From QAMH01 sp900556425 (GTDB lineage: Bacteria > Actinomycetota > Coriobacteriia > Coriobacteriales > QAMH01): 64,000 bases of DNA. The position numbers and the translations under genes were made by a program. The stretch is taken from the NCBI GenBank assembly GCA_902475535.1, contig CABRZR010000010.1:34003-98002 (forward strand), read 5' to 3'. Below the pieces are notes generated by a model that saw only the letters and a program-made list of their open reading frames with translations, had not been told where the DNA came from and searched no databases. Shown in pieces: positions 24,167-33,432 of this stretch (positions are counted from its first letter, which is position 1; each line of letters begins with the position of its first letter).

Positions 24167-25420
24167 ATGTTTTACGAGAAAACCGTACTCGACAACGGCA
24201 TAACGGTCATCACCGAGCACATGGAGGGCGTACGCTCCGTTGCTCTCGGCTTCTGGGTGCGCGTGGGTTCGCGCGATGAAGTGCCTGCCGAAGGTGGCAT
24301 GTCCCATTTCATGGAGCACATGCTGTTCAAGGGCACCACGACACGCAGCGCGCTCGACATCTCCACGGCATTTGATGCATTGGGTGCCGAGTTCAACGCC
24401 TTCACTTCCCGCGAGTTCACGTGCTTTTACGCGCGTCTCATTGACGAGCGTCTCAAACTCGGTTTCGAGATTCTTGCGGACATGCTCGTCAATTCGACCT
24501 TTGCCCACAAGGACATAGTCCCGGAGCGTCAGGTCGTGCTCGAGGAAATTGCCCGTAGTCAAGATACGCCCGAGGATTACGTCTATGACTTGTTCTCCGA
24601 GGCGATGTATCCACATGACGCGCTCGGACGCCCCGTGCTCGGCACGCCCGATACCGTTTCCTCCTTCGATACCGACGAGATGCATTGTTATCATGACGCT
24701 CACTACACCACGGGCAACATCACGGTTGTCGCCTGCGGAAGCGTCGATCATGCGGTCATCGTCGATCTTGCCGAACGTTACCTTTCGGGCCTTCCAGTTG
24801 GTCCCTGGCTTGAGCGTGGTCCCGTCGATGCCCATGAACGCGTCATGCTTTCCTGCGTCAAGAAGGATTCCGAACAGGCCAACATCGTGCTTGGCGCACC
24901 CACCATCGTCAACGATGACCCGCGTCGCTTTGCCTACTCGCTGCTCGACATCATTATCGGCGGGGGCATGAGCTCGCGCCTCTTCCAGGAAATACGCGAA
25001 AAGCGCGGTCTCGTCTATTCCGTGTACGCATCATCGCAGCTCTACGAAGGGGCTGGCATCTTCGAGATGTACGCGGGCACGCGCCCGGAGAACATCGCTG
25101 AGGTCGTCAAGGTGGCAACGGAGCAATTCGCGTTGGCGGCGCAAGACGGCCTGACAGCCGACGAGCTCGCCCGTGCCAAGGAGCTCGCCGCCGGTAGCTT
25201 CGTGCTCGGAACCGAGTCAACGCGTACGCGCATGTCGCGCTTGGGCCGTCTGGCCGTGCTCGACCTGCCCATCGATTCCATTGACGAGATCATCGAAAAA
25301 TACCGTGCGGTGACGCTCGAAGAAGTAAACGAGGCGGCACGCGAGCTATTCACGCAGGAGATGACGCTCGCGGTCGTGAGTCCCTACAAGCAAGAGAAGA
25401 TCGAAAGGATGCTCAAATGA
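24167..25420 (+). CDS. M16-family zinc metallopeptidase
   Basis: Protein of 417 residues. The inverted zinc motif HxxEH is H47-FME-H51, with the third ligand expected in LEEIARSQDTPEDYVYD about 76 residues later. C-terminal partner domain with the R..Y-type loop (IREKRGLVYSVYASSQLY). Relatives include PqqL/YmxG-like processing proteases. ATG 24167 follows GGAGAAGTTC; the frame is open to 24125 without a site. It overlaps dapB by four bases (ATGA), and the ymxG-like gene next to dap genes is a known arrangement in Gram-positives. Confidence 0.85.
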   Translation: MFYEKTVLDNGITVITEHMEGVRSVALGFWVRVGSRDEVPAEGGMSHFMEHMLFKGTTTRSALDISTAFDALGAEFNAFTSREFTCFYARLIDERLKLGFEILADMLVNSTFAHKDIVPERQVVLEEIARSQDTPEDYVYDLFSEAMYPHDALGRPVLGTPDTVSSFDTDEMHCYHDAHYTTGNITVVACGSVDHAVIVDLAERYLSGLPVGPWLERGPVDAHERVMLSCVKKDSEQANIVLGAPTIVNDDPRRFAYSLLDIIIGGGMSSRLFQEIREKRGLVYSVYASSQLYEGAGIFEMYAGTRPENIAEVVKVATEQFALAAQDGLTADELARAKELAAGSFVLGTESTRTRMSRLGRLAVLDLPIDSIDEIIEKYRAVTLEEVNEAARELFTQEMTLAVVSPYKQEKIERMLK

Positions 25421-26202
25421 TCCAGGTGCTGGTAAGCGGTGCGCTCGGCCGCATGGGTACGGAAATCTGCAAGGCCGTCGATAGCGCGGACGACATGAAA
25501 CTCGTCGCCGGCGTCGATCCGAGCGCAAGCGACGATACCACGGTCGGCATGGATAATGCCCCCGTGTTCCTCACGCTCAAGGAGGCCATCGAGGTAACGC
25601 GGCCTGATGTCGTCATCGACTTCACGCGCCCCGATGTTGCCGAGGCGAACGTGCGCTGCGCGCTCAGCATGGATGTCAACTGCGTACTTGGCACGACGGG
25701 CCTTTCCGAGGAGCGTCTCCAGGAGATTTACGATGAATCTGCCGCGGGAGATGCCGCGCTCTTCCACGCACCCAACTTCACGACCGGTGCCGTGCTCATG
25801 ATGCTCTTTGCCCAACAGGCGGCCAAGTATTTTCCCGATATCGAGGTCATCGAGTTTCATCATGACGGCAAGAAGGATGCCCCTTCAGGCACTGCCATCC
25901 GCACGGCGCGACTCATCGCTGAGGCGCGCAATGGCGCGAGCGGCGCACCGGGCAAGGAGACCGAGCTCGCCGGCTTCGAAGGCGCTCGTGGTGCCCTCGT
26001 CGATGGCGTGCCGGTGCACGCGGTGCGCACGGCGGGCTACGTCGCGCATCAGGAGGTCATCTTCGGCAGCATGGGTCAGACGCTCACCATACGCCATGAC
26101 TCGATCGACCGCGCCTCCTACATGCCGGGCATCTTGATGGCGACGCGTGCCGTCGTTGATATGAGTGGCGTTATGGTGGGACTCGAAAAGCTCATGGATT
26201 AA
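25417..26202 (+). CDS. dapB: 4-hydroxy-tetrahydrodipicolinate reductase
   Basis: Protein of 261 residues. NAD(P)H-binding GALGRMG at 8-14 and the catalytic/substrate motif FHHDGKKDAPSGTA near 147-160 are intact. Reduces 4-hydroxy-tetrahydrodipicolinate in the lysine/diaminopimelate pathway, feeding peptidoglycan. Overlaps the peptidase stop; dapA follows after 69 bases that hold a candidate promoter. Confidence 0.95.
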   Translation: MIQVLVSGALGRMGTEICKAVDSADDMKLVAGVDPSASDDTTVGMDNAPVFLTLKEAIEVTRPDVVIDFTRPDVAEANVRCALSMDVNCVLGTTGLSEERLQEIYDESAAGDAALFHAPNFTTGAVLMMLFAQQAAKYFPDIEVIEFHHDGKKDAPSGTAIRTARLIAEARNGASGAPGKETELAGFEGARGALVDGVPVHAVRTAGYVAHQEVIFGSMGQTLTIRHDSIDRASYMPGILMATRAVVDMSGVMVGLEKLMD

Positions 26203-26218
26203 CCCGTGCGCTTGCCTG

Positions 26219-26224
26219 TATAAT
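26219..26224 (+). promoter_or_regulatory. Candidate -10 element of dapA
   Basis: TATAAT 47 bases before the dapA start. The -35 region is weak (no TTGACA-like hexamer at 17 bases). Confidence 0.4.
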
Positions 26225-26271
26225 TCGCACAACGCTTTGTTCAAACGCACTGTAAAGATGAGGAGTCGAGC

Positions 26272-27165
26272 ATGACGGAGCCGTTTTTCGGACGCACGAT
26301 TGTCGCAAGCGTAACCCCCTTTGACGAGAATCTTGACCTTGACCTTACGCGCGCGCAGGAGCTTGCCGAGCGCTTTATCGAAGCTGGCATCGACACGATT
26401 GCCGTTTGCCCCACAACCGGCGAGTGTCCGACCGTGTTCTACGATGACAAGATCCGTCTCTTCGAGGCCGTGCTCGAGGCCGTCGACGGCCGTTGCAAGA
26501 CCATCGCCTACGTGGGTGACAACTGCACGCAGGATACCGTCGATTTCGCACGCAAGGTCGAGCCCATGGGCTTCGATGGCTATCTTTGCGTCGTGCCGTA
26601 CTACAACAAACCTCCGCAAGAGGGCATCTACCAGCATTACAGCGCCATTGCCGATGCGGTGGAACTCCCCATCATGCTCTATAACATCCCCGGTCGTTCG
26701 GTTATCAACATGACAGCAGAGACGACCTTGCGACTCGCACACGATCACGAGAACATCATCGCGATCAAGGAGGCGAGCGGAAAGATGGACCAGATTGCCG
26801 CCATAGCCAAGGGTGCTCCGGCCGGCTTCTCCGTTTACTCCGGAGATGACGCCGACACGCTTGAGATCATGGGCTTGGGCGGCGTGGGCGTGGTTTCGAC
26901 CATCGCCAATGTTGCACCGAAACGCATGAAGGAAATCGTCGAGCTCGAGGCAGCCGGCAAGCATGACGAGGCGCTCGCCGCCCATGCCGCACTCCTGCCT
27001 CTCATGAACGAGCTCTTCGTCACTTCGAATCCCATCATGGTGAAGGAGGCGCTCAAGCTCGTGGGCTTTCCCGTGGGCGGCCTGCGCCTGCCGCTCATCG
27101 AGGCGACGCCGGAGCAGTCGGCTCAGCTCGCTGAGGTCATGCGCGCCTGTGCACCCGTAGAATAA
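26272..27165 (+). CDS. dapA: 4-hydroxy-tetrahydrodipicolinate synthase
   Basis: Protein of 297 residues, normal length. Class I aldolase residues visible: PTTGE near 44-48, PYYNKPPQEG (active-site Tyr), YNIPGRS and the Schiff-base lysine in IIAIKEASG near 165. Condenses pyruvate with aspartate semialdehyde, the entry step to DAP. ATG after GAGGAGTCGAGC. Groups with dapB here; dapF and lysA are elsewhere in the window. Confidence 0.95.
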   Translation: MTEPFFGRTIVASVTPFDENLDLDLTRAQELAERFIEAGIDTIAVCPTTGECPTVFYDDKIRLFEAVLEAVDGRCKTIAYVGDNCTQDTVDFARKVEPMGFDGYLCVVPYYNKPPQEGIYQHYSAIADAVELPIMLYNIPGRSVINMTAETTLRLAHDHENIIAIKEASGKMDQIAAIAKGAPAGFSVYSGDDADTLEIMGLGGVGVVSTIANVAPKRMKEIVELEAAGKHDEALAAHAALLPLMNELFVTSNPIMVKEALKLVGFPVGGLRLPLIEATPEQSAQLAEVMRACAPVE

Positions 27166-27220
27166 AGAACCAGCAAACGAAGAACACCTGTACATGATCA
27201 CAGGCTGAGGAGTTTCTCTC

Positions 27221-29011
27221 ATGCCAGAAAAAAAGAATACGAATGACAAGGGCCTTGCGAAGGCACCTGTCAAGACGCTTGCGAAAACGACGCCAAAGGG
27301 CAAGCGCCCGCGTCGGCGCAGCAAGGGCAATCAGGGCCATAGAAAGAAGCCCGCGCATACCCTGCGCATCATTCCGCTTGGCGGTCTCGACGCCATCGGC
27401 AAGAACATGACGGCCTTCGAGTGCGGTGGCGACATCATCCTCATCGATGCCGGGCTCATGTTTCCCGATGACGAGCACACGGGCGTAGACCTCATTCTTC
27501 CGGACTACACCTACATACTCGAGCATGCCGATCGCCTCCGTGGCATTGTCATCACGCACGGACACGAGGATCACACGGGTGCGCTGCCGTACCTGCTCAA
27601 GGACCTCGACCGCTCCATTCCCATACTCGGCACCAAGCTCACCTTGGGGCTCATCGAGGGCAAGCTCGAGGAGCATCGCCTTTCCAAGCAGCCCAAGCTC
27701 GTCGAGGTGCACCGCGGCAGCAGCACCAAGCTCGGCTGCTTCGAGCTCGAGTTCTTCACGGTCAACCACTCGATTCCGGGGGCCATGGGCGTCTTCATGC
27801 ACACGCCTGCCGGCAATGTCCTGCACACGGGTGATTTCAAGCTCGACGAAACGCCCATCGACGGAGAACTCACCGACTTCGCCGCGCTTGCACGTTTTGC
27901 CGCTCAGGGCGTCGACTTGCTCATGAGCGATTCGACCAATGCGACGAGCAGGCAGTTCACGAAGTCCGAGGCTGAGGTCGGGGTGACGCTGCGCAGCGTC
28001 ATTGCCACCGCCAAGCAACGCGTCGTCGTCGCGGCCTTTTCCTCGCATATTCACCGCGTCCAGCAGATTTGCGATGCGGCGCAGCTGGCAGGCCGCAAGG
28101 TTGCGGTCACGGGCCGCTCCATGCTCACCAACACGCGCATTGCGCGCGAGCTTGGTTACCTCAACGTACCTGACGATCTCATTATCGATGCCTATGATGT
28201 CGGCAACTATCCACCCGAGAAGACCGTCGTGCTCTGCACGGGCAGCCAAGGCGAGCCGTTGTCGGCCCTTGCGCGCATGTCGGTGGGGGAGCACAAGACC
28301 ATCGAAATCGAGCGCGGCGATACCGTCATCATCTCGGCCACGCCCGTTCCCGGCAACGAGAAGTCGGTCACGCGCATCGTCAACCAACTCTCCAAGGTAG
28401 GCGCCGACGTATGGGACAAGAACCGTGCGCTCGTGCACGTCTCGGGGCATGCGGGTGCCGAGGAGCTCAAGCTCGTGCTCTCACTCGTCAATCCCAAGCA
28501 CTTCCTGCCGGTCCATGGCGAGGCCTCTCACTTGCGCGCCCATGCACGTCTTGCGGAGGCCGTCGGCGTCGACTCCGATAACATCTTCATCCTCGAAAAC
28601 GGCGATTCCCTCGTGATGACCAATGGCAAGGTCGAGCGTGGCGAAGGCGTCGAGAGCGGTATCGTCTACGTTGACGGGTCCTCGGTGGGCGATATCGGCG
28701 CAAACGTTCTGCGCGATCGCCAGTCCATGTCGGGCGAGGGCGCGGCAAGCGTGGCGGTCGCCATTGACTTCAAGCACGGCAAGCTTGCCGCCGATCCGGT
28801 CATCACCATGCGCGGCATCCCCGGCTTCGACAACGACGACTTCATCGTTGAGGCACGCGAATGCGTCGCCAAGGCAGTGCGCGAGTCGCTCGAGAATCAC
28901 AAGCCTGATATAAACCGCATCAAGAAACAGGAGCGCGATGCGCTTTCGAATTTCGTGTGGAAGCGCGCGCATCGCAGGCCCATCATCATGCCAATCGTCA
29001 TCGAAATCTAG
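27221..29011 (+). CDS. rnj: Ribonuclease J
   Basis: Protein of 596 residues. A basic N-terminal extension of about 45 residues precedes the metallo-beta-lactamase core (THGHEDH near 110-117), the beta-CASP domain and the C-terminal domain. RNase J has endo- and 5'-exonuclease activity in mRNA decay and rRNA processing. ATG after TGAGGAGTTTCTCTC. The window also encodes RNase Y. Confidence 0.92.
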   Translation: MPEKKNTNDKGLAKAPVKTLAKTTPKGKRPRRRSKGNQGHRKKPAHTLRIIPLGGLDAIGKNMTAFECGGDIILIDAGLMFPDDEHTGVDLILPDYTYILEHADRLRGIVITHGHEDHTGALPYLLKDLDRSIPILGTKLTLGLIEGKLEEHRLSKQPKLVEVHRGSSTKLGCFELEFFTVNHSIPGAMGVFMHTPAGNVLHTGDFKLDETPIDGELTDFAALARFAAQGVDLLMSDSTNATSRQFTKSEAEVGVTLRSVIATAKQRVVVAAFSSHIHRVQQICDAAQLAGRKVAVTGRSMLTNTRIARELGYLNVPDDLIIDAYDVGNYPPEKTVVLCTGSQGEPLSALARMSVGEHKTIEIERGDTVIISATPVPGNEKSVTRIVNQLSKVGADVWDKNRALVHVSGHAGAEELKLVLSLVNPKHFLPVHGEASHLRAHARLAEAVGVDSDNIFILENGDSLVMTNGKVERGEGVESGIVYVDGSSVGDIGANVLRDRQSMSGEGAASVAVAIDFKHGKLAADPVITMRGIPGFDNDDFIVEARECVAKAVRESLENHKPDINRIKKQERDALSNFVWKRAHRRPIIMPIVIEI

Positions 29012-29049
29012 ATGCGATACAATTATGCGCGTAGCAACTGGAGGTAGCA

Positions 29050-31575
29050 GTGGGCTCGAGAAACGCAGCATCGAACCAGGGCAACTCGAGGTCATCTTCC
29101 AGCGCCGCAAAGAAAGGCGCCGGAAGGACTCAGGGCCTTCCAACTAAAGAGCAGACTCCACGCAAGAGCTTCGTTGACGGCTCGATGCGCGAGGATCTCA
29201 TCGGCATCGCGTTGGCGGTCATCGGCATCGCGCTCTTCGTCGCCGTCGTCGTGCCTGCTGACGCGATGCTCACGGTCGTCATCTCCGACGGTCTCAAGCA
29301 TGTCCTTGGCCTGGGTGCCTATGTCGTGCCCTTCGTGCTCGTGTTCTGGGGCGCGACCTTTTTCTTCAAGACCGAGGGGGTCAAGGTCGGGCGCCTTGTC
29401 ATCGGCCTTGCCATCATGCTCATTGCGCTCATGGCGCTCTTTTCGCTTTTCGCTCCCGGTACCATCGAGGCGCTGCCTTACAGCCTCTTTTCCGATGAGG
29501 TGCTCGTGGGTGGTGGCGGCTACGTGGGTAGCGGCATCTCCTGGGGGCTCATGACCCTGTTCGGGCGTGTCATCACCGCGATTGTTCTCGTGGGCGTCTT
29601 CGTCGCCGGTCTCGTCATCGCGGGCGTCTCCATCTCCGCCCCCTTCCTCGCGCTCAAAAACTTCCTCTCGCGCAAGAAGGAGGACCGCGCTCAGACGCGC
29701 TACCAGCGCACCATCTATACGGCCGGTCAGCCCCAGCACGCCGATGCCGAGGCTGACGACGAAGACTACCTCGATGAGGAGAAGTCGCCGTTTGCGCGCT
29801 TCAAGGAAAAGTTTGGCAGGGAAGCGGGCGCGCCTGTTGACGAGTACGATGAGATTTCCGCCGATCCGCTCTCCACGGTTGCCTTCGATGGCGCGGATTC
29901 CGACATAACGGTCGTCTTCGATGACGATCCCGATCGGACGGTCACGCTTGACGACCATTCGCATGCCAAGCCACACAAGCGCAAGAAGAAGGACCTCTCG
30001 GCTGCAAAGCAGGAAGCCGCCGATTCGACCGAGACCGTCCCCATCCGCAAGAAGACGCAGGTGATTCCCGACGGATCTACACCTTCCGCGCTCGAGGGCT
30101 TCACCTTGCCTGATGCGCGCATACTCGGTGTCACCAAGTCCAAGCGCTCCAACATGACGGGCGAGTTGCGCCAGACGGCCAATATCCTGCAGCAGACGCT
30201 TGAGGAGTTCAGTCTACCGGCCAAGGTCGTTGGCTGGCTTGCCGGTCCCACCGTCACCATGTTCAAGGTGGAACTGCCCAGTGGCGTGCGCCTCGCGAAG
30301 CTCACGAACCTTTCCGATGACATCGCGCTGGCGCTTGCGGCATCGGCCGTGCGCATCGCGCAGATTCCCGGCACTTCGCTTGTGGGCGTCGAGATTCCCA
30401 ACAAGGTGCGCTCGAGCGTGCTGCTCGGCGATATCTTGCCGAGCTGTAGCGCAGGACCACTCCAGGTTGCCATCGGAGAGGATGTCGATGGCGAGAAGGT
30501 CTGCGTCGACCTTGCCAAGATGCCGCATCTGCTCATCGCCGGCACGACGGGTTCGGGCAAGTCGGTGTGTCTCAATGCCATGATTATGACCATACTCATG
30601 CGTGCGACGCCTGCCGAGGTCCGCATGATTCTCATTGATCCGAAGCGTGTCGAGATGTCGCTCTACAACGGCATCCCGCATCTCTTCGTCCCGCCGGTCA
30701 CCGAGCCCAAAGAGGCTGCGAGTGCTCTCAAGTGGGCTGTTGCCGAGATGGAGCGTAGGCTCAAGGTCTTCGAAGGCGTCGGTGCCAAGAACATCGGTTT
30801 CTACAACCAGATGATCCAGAAGGGCGAGCTTACCGACGAGAACGGGGATCATCCCGATGAGATGCCGTTCATCGTCATCGTCGTTGACGAGCTCTCCGAC
30901 CTCATGATGGTCGCGGGCAAGGATGTCGAAGACTCCATCGTGCGCATCGCCCAGCTCGCGCGTGCAGCCGGCATCCATCTCATCATCGCCACGCAGCGTC
31001 CCTCGAGCAACGTCGTCACCGGCATGATCAAGGCCAACATCACCAATCGCATCGGGCTGCTTGTCGCCACCAACATCGACTCTCGCGTCATCCTCGACCA
31101 GTCGGGTGCAGAGAAGCTCGTCGGCAACGGTGACATGCTCTTTTCCAAGCCCGAGTGGGGCAAACCCAAGCGCATCCAGGGCTGTTTCGTGAGCGAGGAG
31201 GAAATCGCCTCGACGGTCGAGCATCTAAAATCGCAGGGTGAGCCAGAATACCATCGAGAGATTCTCCAGCAGCAGATCGCGACGGGGTCGGGTTCCTCGT
31301 CGGGTTCCGCCTCGACGGCTGGCGATGACGATGATCCGCTCATCTGGGAGGCAGCCGAGGCGGTCGTTGCCGCCGGGCTAGGCTCCACTTCCATGCTTCA
31401 GCGTCGATTGAAGGTCGGATACGCGCGCGCGGGGCGTATCATGGACATGCTCGAAAGCAAGGGAGTCGTCGGGCCGCAGGAGGGGTCGCGTGCCCGCGAC
31501 GTGCTTATCGATAGCGTTGAAGATCTCGAGGCTCTGCGCGCCTTTGATGAACAAGACCAGGAGGAAGCTAGGTGA
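29050..31575 (+). CDS. ftsK: DNA translocase FtsK/SpoIIIE
   Basis: Protein of 841 residues. N-terminal membrane domain with about four helices (roughly 45-200), a charged linker (220-345), the RecA-like motor with Walker A GTTGSGKS at about 498-505 and Walker B VIVVDELSDLMM, and a C-terminal winged-helix gamma domain (about 760-827) that reads KOPS-like DNA signals. It pumps chromosome ends across the division septum. GTG start with GGAGGTAGCA directly ahead; overlaps the next gene's GTG start by four bases. Confidence 0.93.
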   Translation: MGSRNAASNQGNSRSSSSAAKKGAGRTQGLPTKEQTPRKSFVDGSMREDLIGIALAVIGIALFVAVVVPADAMLTVVISDGLKHVLGLGAYVVPFVLVFWGATFFFKTEGVKVGRLVIGLAIMLIALMALFSLFAPGTIEALPYSLFSDEVLVGGGGYVGSGISWGLMTLFGRVITAIVLVGVFVAGLVIAGVSISAPFLALKNFLSRKKEDRAQTRYQRTIYTAGQPQHADAEADDEDYLDEEKSPFARFKEKFGREAGAPVDEYDEISADPLSTVAFDGADSDITVVFDDDPDRTVTLDDHSHAKPHKRKKKDLSAAKQEAADSTETVPIRKKTQVIPDGSTPSALEGFTLPDARILGVTKSKRSNMTGELRQTANILQQTLEEFSLPAKVVGWLAGPTVTMFKVELPSGVRLAKLTNLSDDIALALAASAVRIAQIPGTSLVGVEIPNKVRSSVLLGDILPSCSAGPLQVAIGEDVDGEKVCVDLAKMPHLLIAGTTGSGKSVCLNAMIMTILMRATPAEVRMILIDPKRVEMSLYNGIPHLFVPPVTEPKEAASALKWAVAEMERRLKVFEGVGAKNIGFYNQMIQKGELTDENGDHPDEMPFIVIVVDELSDLMMVAGKDVEDSIVRIAQLARAAGIHLIIATQRPSSNVVTGMIKANITNRIGLLVATNIDSRVILDQSGAEKLVGNGDMLFSKPEWGKPKRIQGCFVSEEEIASTVEHLKSQGEPEYHREILQQQIATGSGSSSGSASTAGDDDDPLIWEAAEAVVAAGLGSTSMLQRRLKVGYARAGRIMDMLESKGVVGPQEGSRARDVLIDSVEDLEALRAFDEQDQEEAR

Positions 31576-32903
31576 AATCCGAATCTCGCATCGGGTCGGC
31601 TCTCATGAGTCGCCGTATCGAGCTTGGCATATCGCTTGAGCAGGCCGCGCGTGACACCAATATTCGTGCGCGCATGTTGGAGGCCCTCGAGGCTGGCGAC
31701 TATTCCCAGTATCCGCCACGTGGGCATGCTATCGGCATGCTCAGCTCGTATGCACGCTATCTCGACCTGGACTCGGCGGCAATCGTCGAGGCCTTTGATA
31801 ACGAGTACGAGGCCTTCAGCGCGAACCGCGAGATTGCCCAGAGCGCCAACAACACGCGCCGTGGGGTCGGTCGTTTCGGCGAGCGCATTGCCGGTGAGAA
31901 GTCTCGCCCCACAAGTCGCGAGTCTTCACGTAGTGGCCGCTCGCAGCGCACTCAGCGCAGACGTGGCGATGCGGAAGGCGAGAGCGCTTCCAAGTTGAGC
32001 CGCAATCTCAAGGACGAGGCGCTTGCAAAAGATGACGAGCGCTACCGCAGCGGTAGCGTACGCGTCGTCGGTACACGGCAGACTGGGTCCTTCAGGTCCG
32101 TTCGCCCCGCCCGTGAGGATACGGGACGCTTCGAGCCCACTACGCGCTCTGCCTCCACATCGCGTTCACGCTCGGGCAGTTCGCGTCGTAGCGGTGCTTC
32201 GACACGTCGTTCCTCGACGGTCGATACCTTCACCGCGCGTCCCACGGAGGATCTTTCGCGCAGCACCGAAGATCGCACCCCCAACTTCTTTGGCATCGAC
32301 GTCGATACGGGTGAGTCGACCGTGCGCAGCAGCACGCGTCGCCGCTCGACCACGCGTGACAGGGTTTCCGAGCGAGATGACGTTACGCAGGCTGACGACG
32401 GCAACATCTTCGCTCGTCTGCGCCGTCTTCTCTCCTCGATATTCAGCGAGCGCCGCACGCGTCTCATCGCCATCGCGGTCATCACGATCGTCATCGCCGT
32501 CATCATTGCGGCTTCGGTTCTTATCAGCACGGCCGGTCACGGCAATAGCGGCATTATCCCCGTGCAAGGTGGCGCCACCAACGACACGATGACGACGGAC
32601 GGCGAGAACGCGGCACACAAGACCATTACGACGGCAAACGGCAATCCGGTCATCATCAAGATCGAGGTCGCCAAGGGCGAGACCTCGCTCGTCGAGGTGA
32701 CTTACGATGGCGCGAATGCCTACAAGGGCACGGCCGTCGGCGGCCAGTTCTCGCGTGAGTTTCCCGTGACCGAATCGTTCAGTGCAACCTTCAGCAACCC
32801 ATCTGCGGTTACCATCACCGAAAACGACAATCCCATCGAAATCGCCAAGAACGAGGATGGGTCAGGAAGCCTCTACATCAGCATTCAATCCGCTCCCAAG
32901 TAA
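31572..32903 (+). CDS. RodZ-like membrane protein with N-terminal helix-turn-helix
   Basis: Protein of 443 residues. Residues about 5-75 form a HTH_25/RodZ-type domain (LGISLEQAARDTNIRARML). A long Arg/Ser-rich linker of low complexity runs from about 100 to 290. One transmembrane helix lies at about 298-319, and the extracellular C-terminus resembles the RodZ DUF4115 beta domain (IEVAKGETSLVEVTYDG). RodZ links MreB or division machinery to the membrane. The GTG overlaps the ftsK stop and AGGAGG lies inside ftsK, so the pair is translationally coupled. Confidence 0.8.
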   Translation: MKSESRIGSALMSRRIELGISLEQAARDTNIRARMLEALEAGDYSQYPPRGHAIGMLSSYARYLDLDSAAIVEAFDNEYEAFSANREIAQSANNTRRGVGRFGERIAGEKSRPTSRESSRSGRSQRTQRRRGDAEGESASKLSRNLKDEALAKDDERYRSGSVRVVGTRQTGSFRSVRPAREDTGRFEPTTRSASTSRSRSGSSRRSGASTRRSSTVDTFTARPTEDLSRSTEDRTPNFFGIDVDTGESTVRSSTRRRSTTRDRVSERDDVTQADDGNIFARLRRLLSSIFSERRTRLIAIAVITIVIAVIIAASVLISTAGHGNSGIIPVQGGATNDTMTTDGENAAHKTITTANGNPVIIKIEVAKGETSLVEVTYDGANAYKGTAVGGQFSREFPVTESFSATFSNPSAVTITENDNPIEIAKNEDGSGSLYISIQSAPK

Positions 32904-32923
32904 TCAATCGCGAAAGGAAGAGC

Positions 32924-33421
32924 ATGGCTAAGGACAACAGCTTCGACATCGTCTCCGAGACTGACATGCAGGAGGTCGAGAACGCCTTCAACAATACCGA
33001 GAAGGGCCTCAAGCAGCGCTATGACCTCAAAGATTCCGGCTCAAAGATCGATTTCGACAAGGGCGCGAAGACCATCACCGTGCTTGCCCCAAGCGATTTC
33101 GTGAGCAGCCAGGTCATCGACGTGCTCAACACGAACCTCATCAAGCGAAAGGTCGACCTCAAGGCCCTCAAATGGGGTACCCCCCAGGATGCCTCCGGGG
33201 GCATGATTCGCACGGTCGGCGTTATCCAGCAGGGCATCGAGCAGGATGTCGCCAAACGCATCTCGAAGGATATCAAGGCCGAGAAGTTCAAGGTCAAGGT
33301 CCAGATCGAGAGCGACAAGCTGCGCGTGAGCGGCCCCAAGCGCGATGACTTGCAGGAAGTCATCACCTTTCTGCGCGAGCAGGACTACGGCATTCCGCTG
33401 CAGTTCACCAACTATCGCTAG
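32924..33421 (+). CDS. YajQ-family nucleotide-binding protein
   Basis: Protein of 165 residues, standard YajQ length. Starts DNSFDIVSETDMQEVENAFN and ends REQDYGIPLQFTNYR, both highly typical. Relatives bind cyclic di-GMP or RNA/tRNA and may act as transcription cofactors. ATG after GAAAGGAAGAGC. Confidence 0.9.
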   Translation: MAKDNSFDIVSETDMQEVENAFNNTEKGLKQRYDLKDSGSKIDFDKGAKTITVLAPSDFVSSQVIDVLNTNLIKRKVDLKALKWGTPQDASGGMIRTVGVIQQGIEQDVAKRISKDIKAEKFKVKVQIESDKLRVSGPKRDDLQEVITFLREQDYGIPLQFTNYR

Positions 33422-33432
33422 GGCATAGGCTC

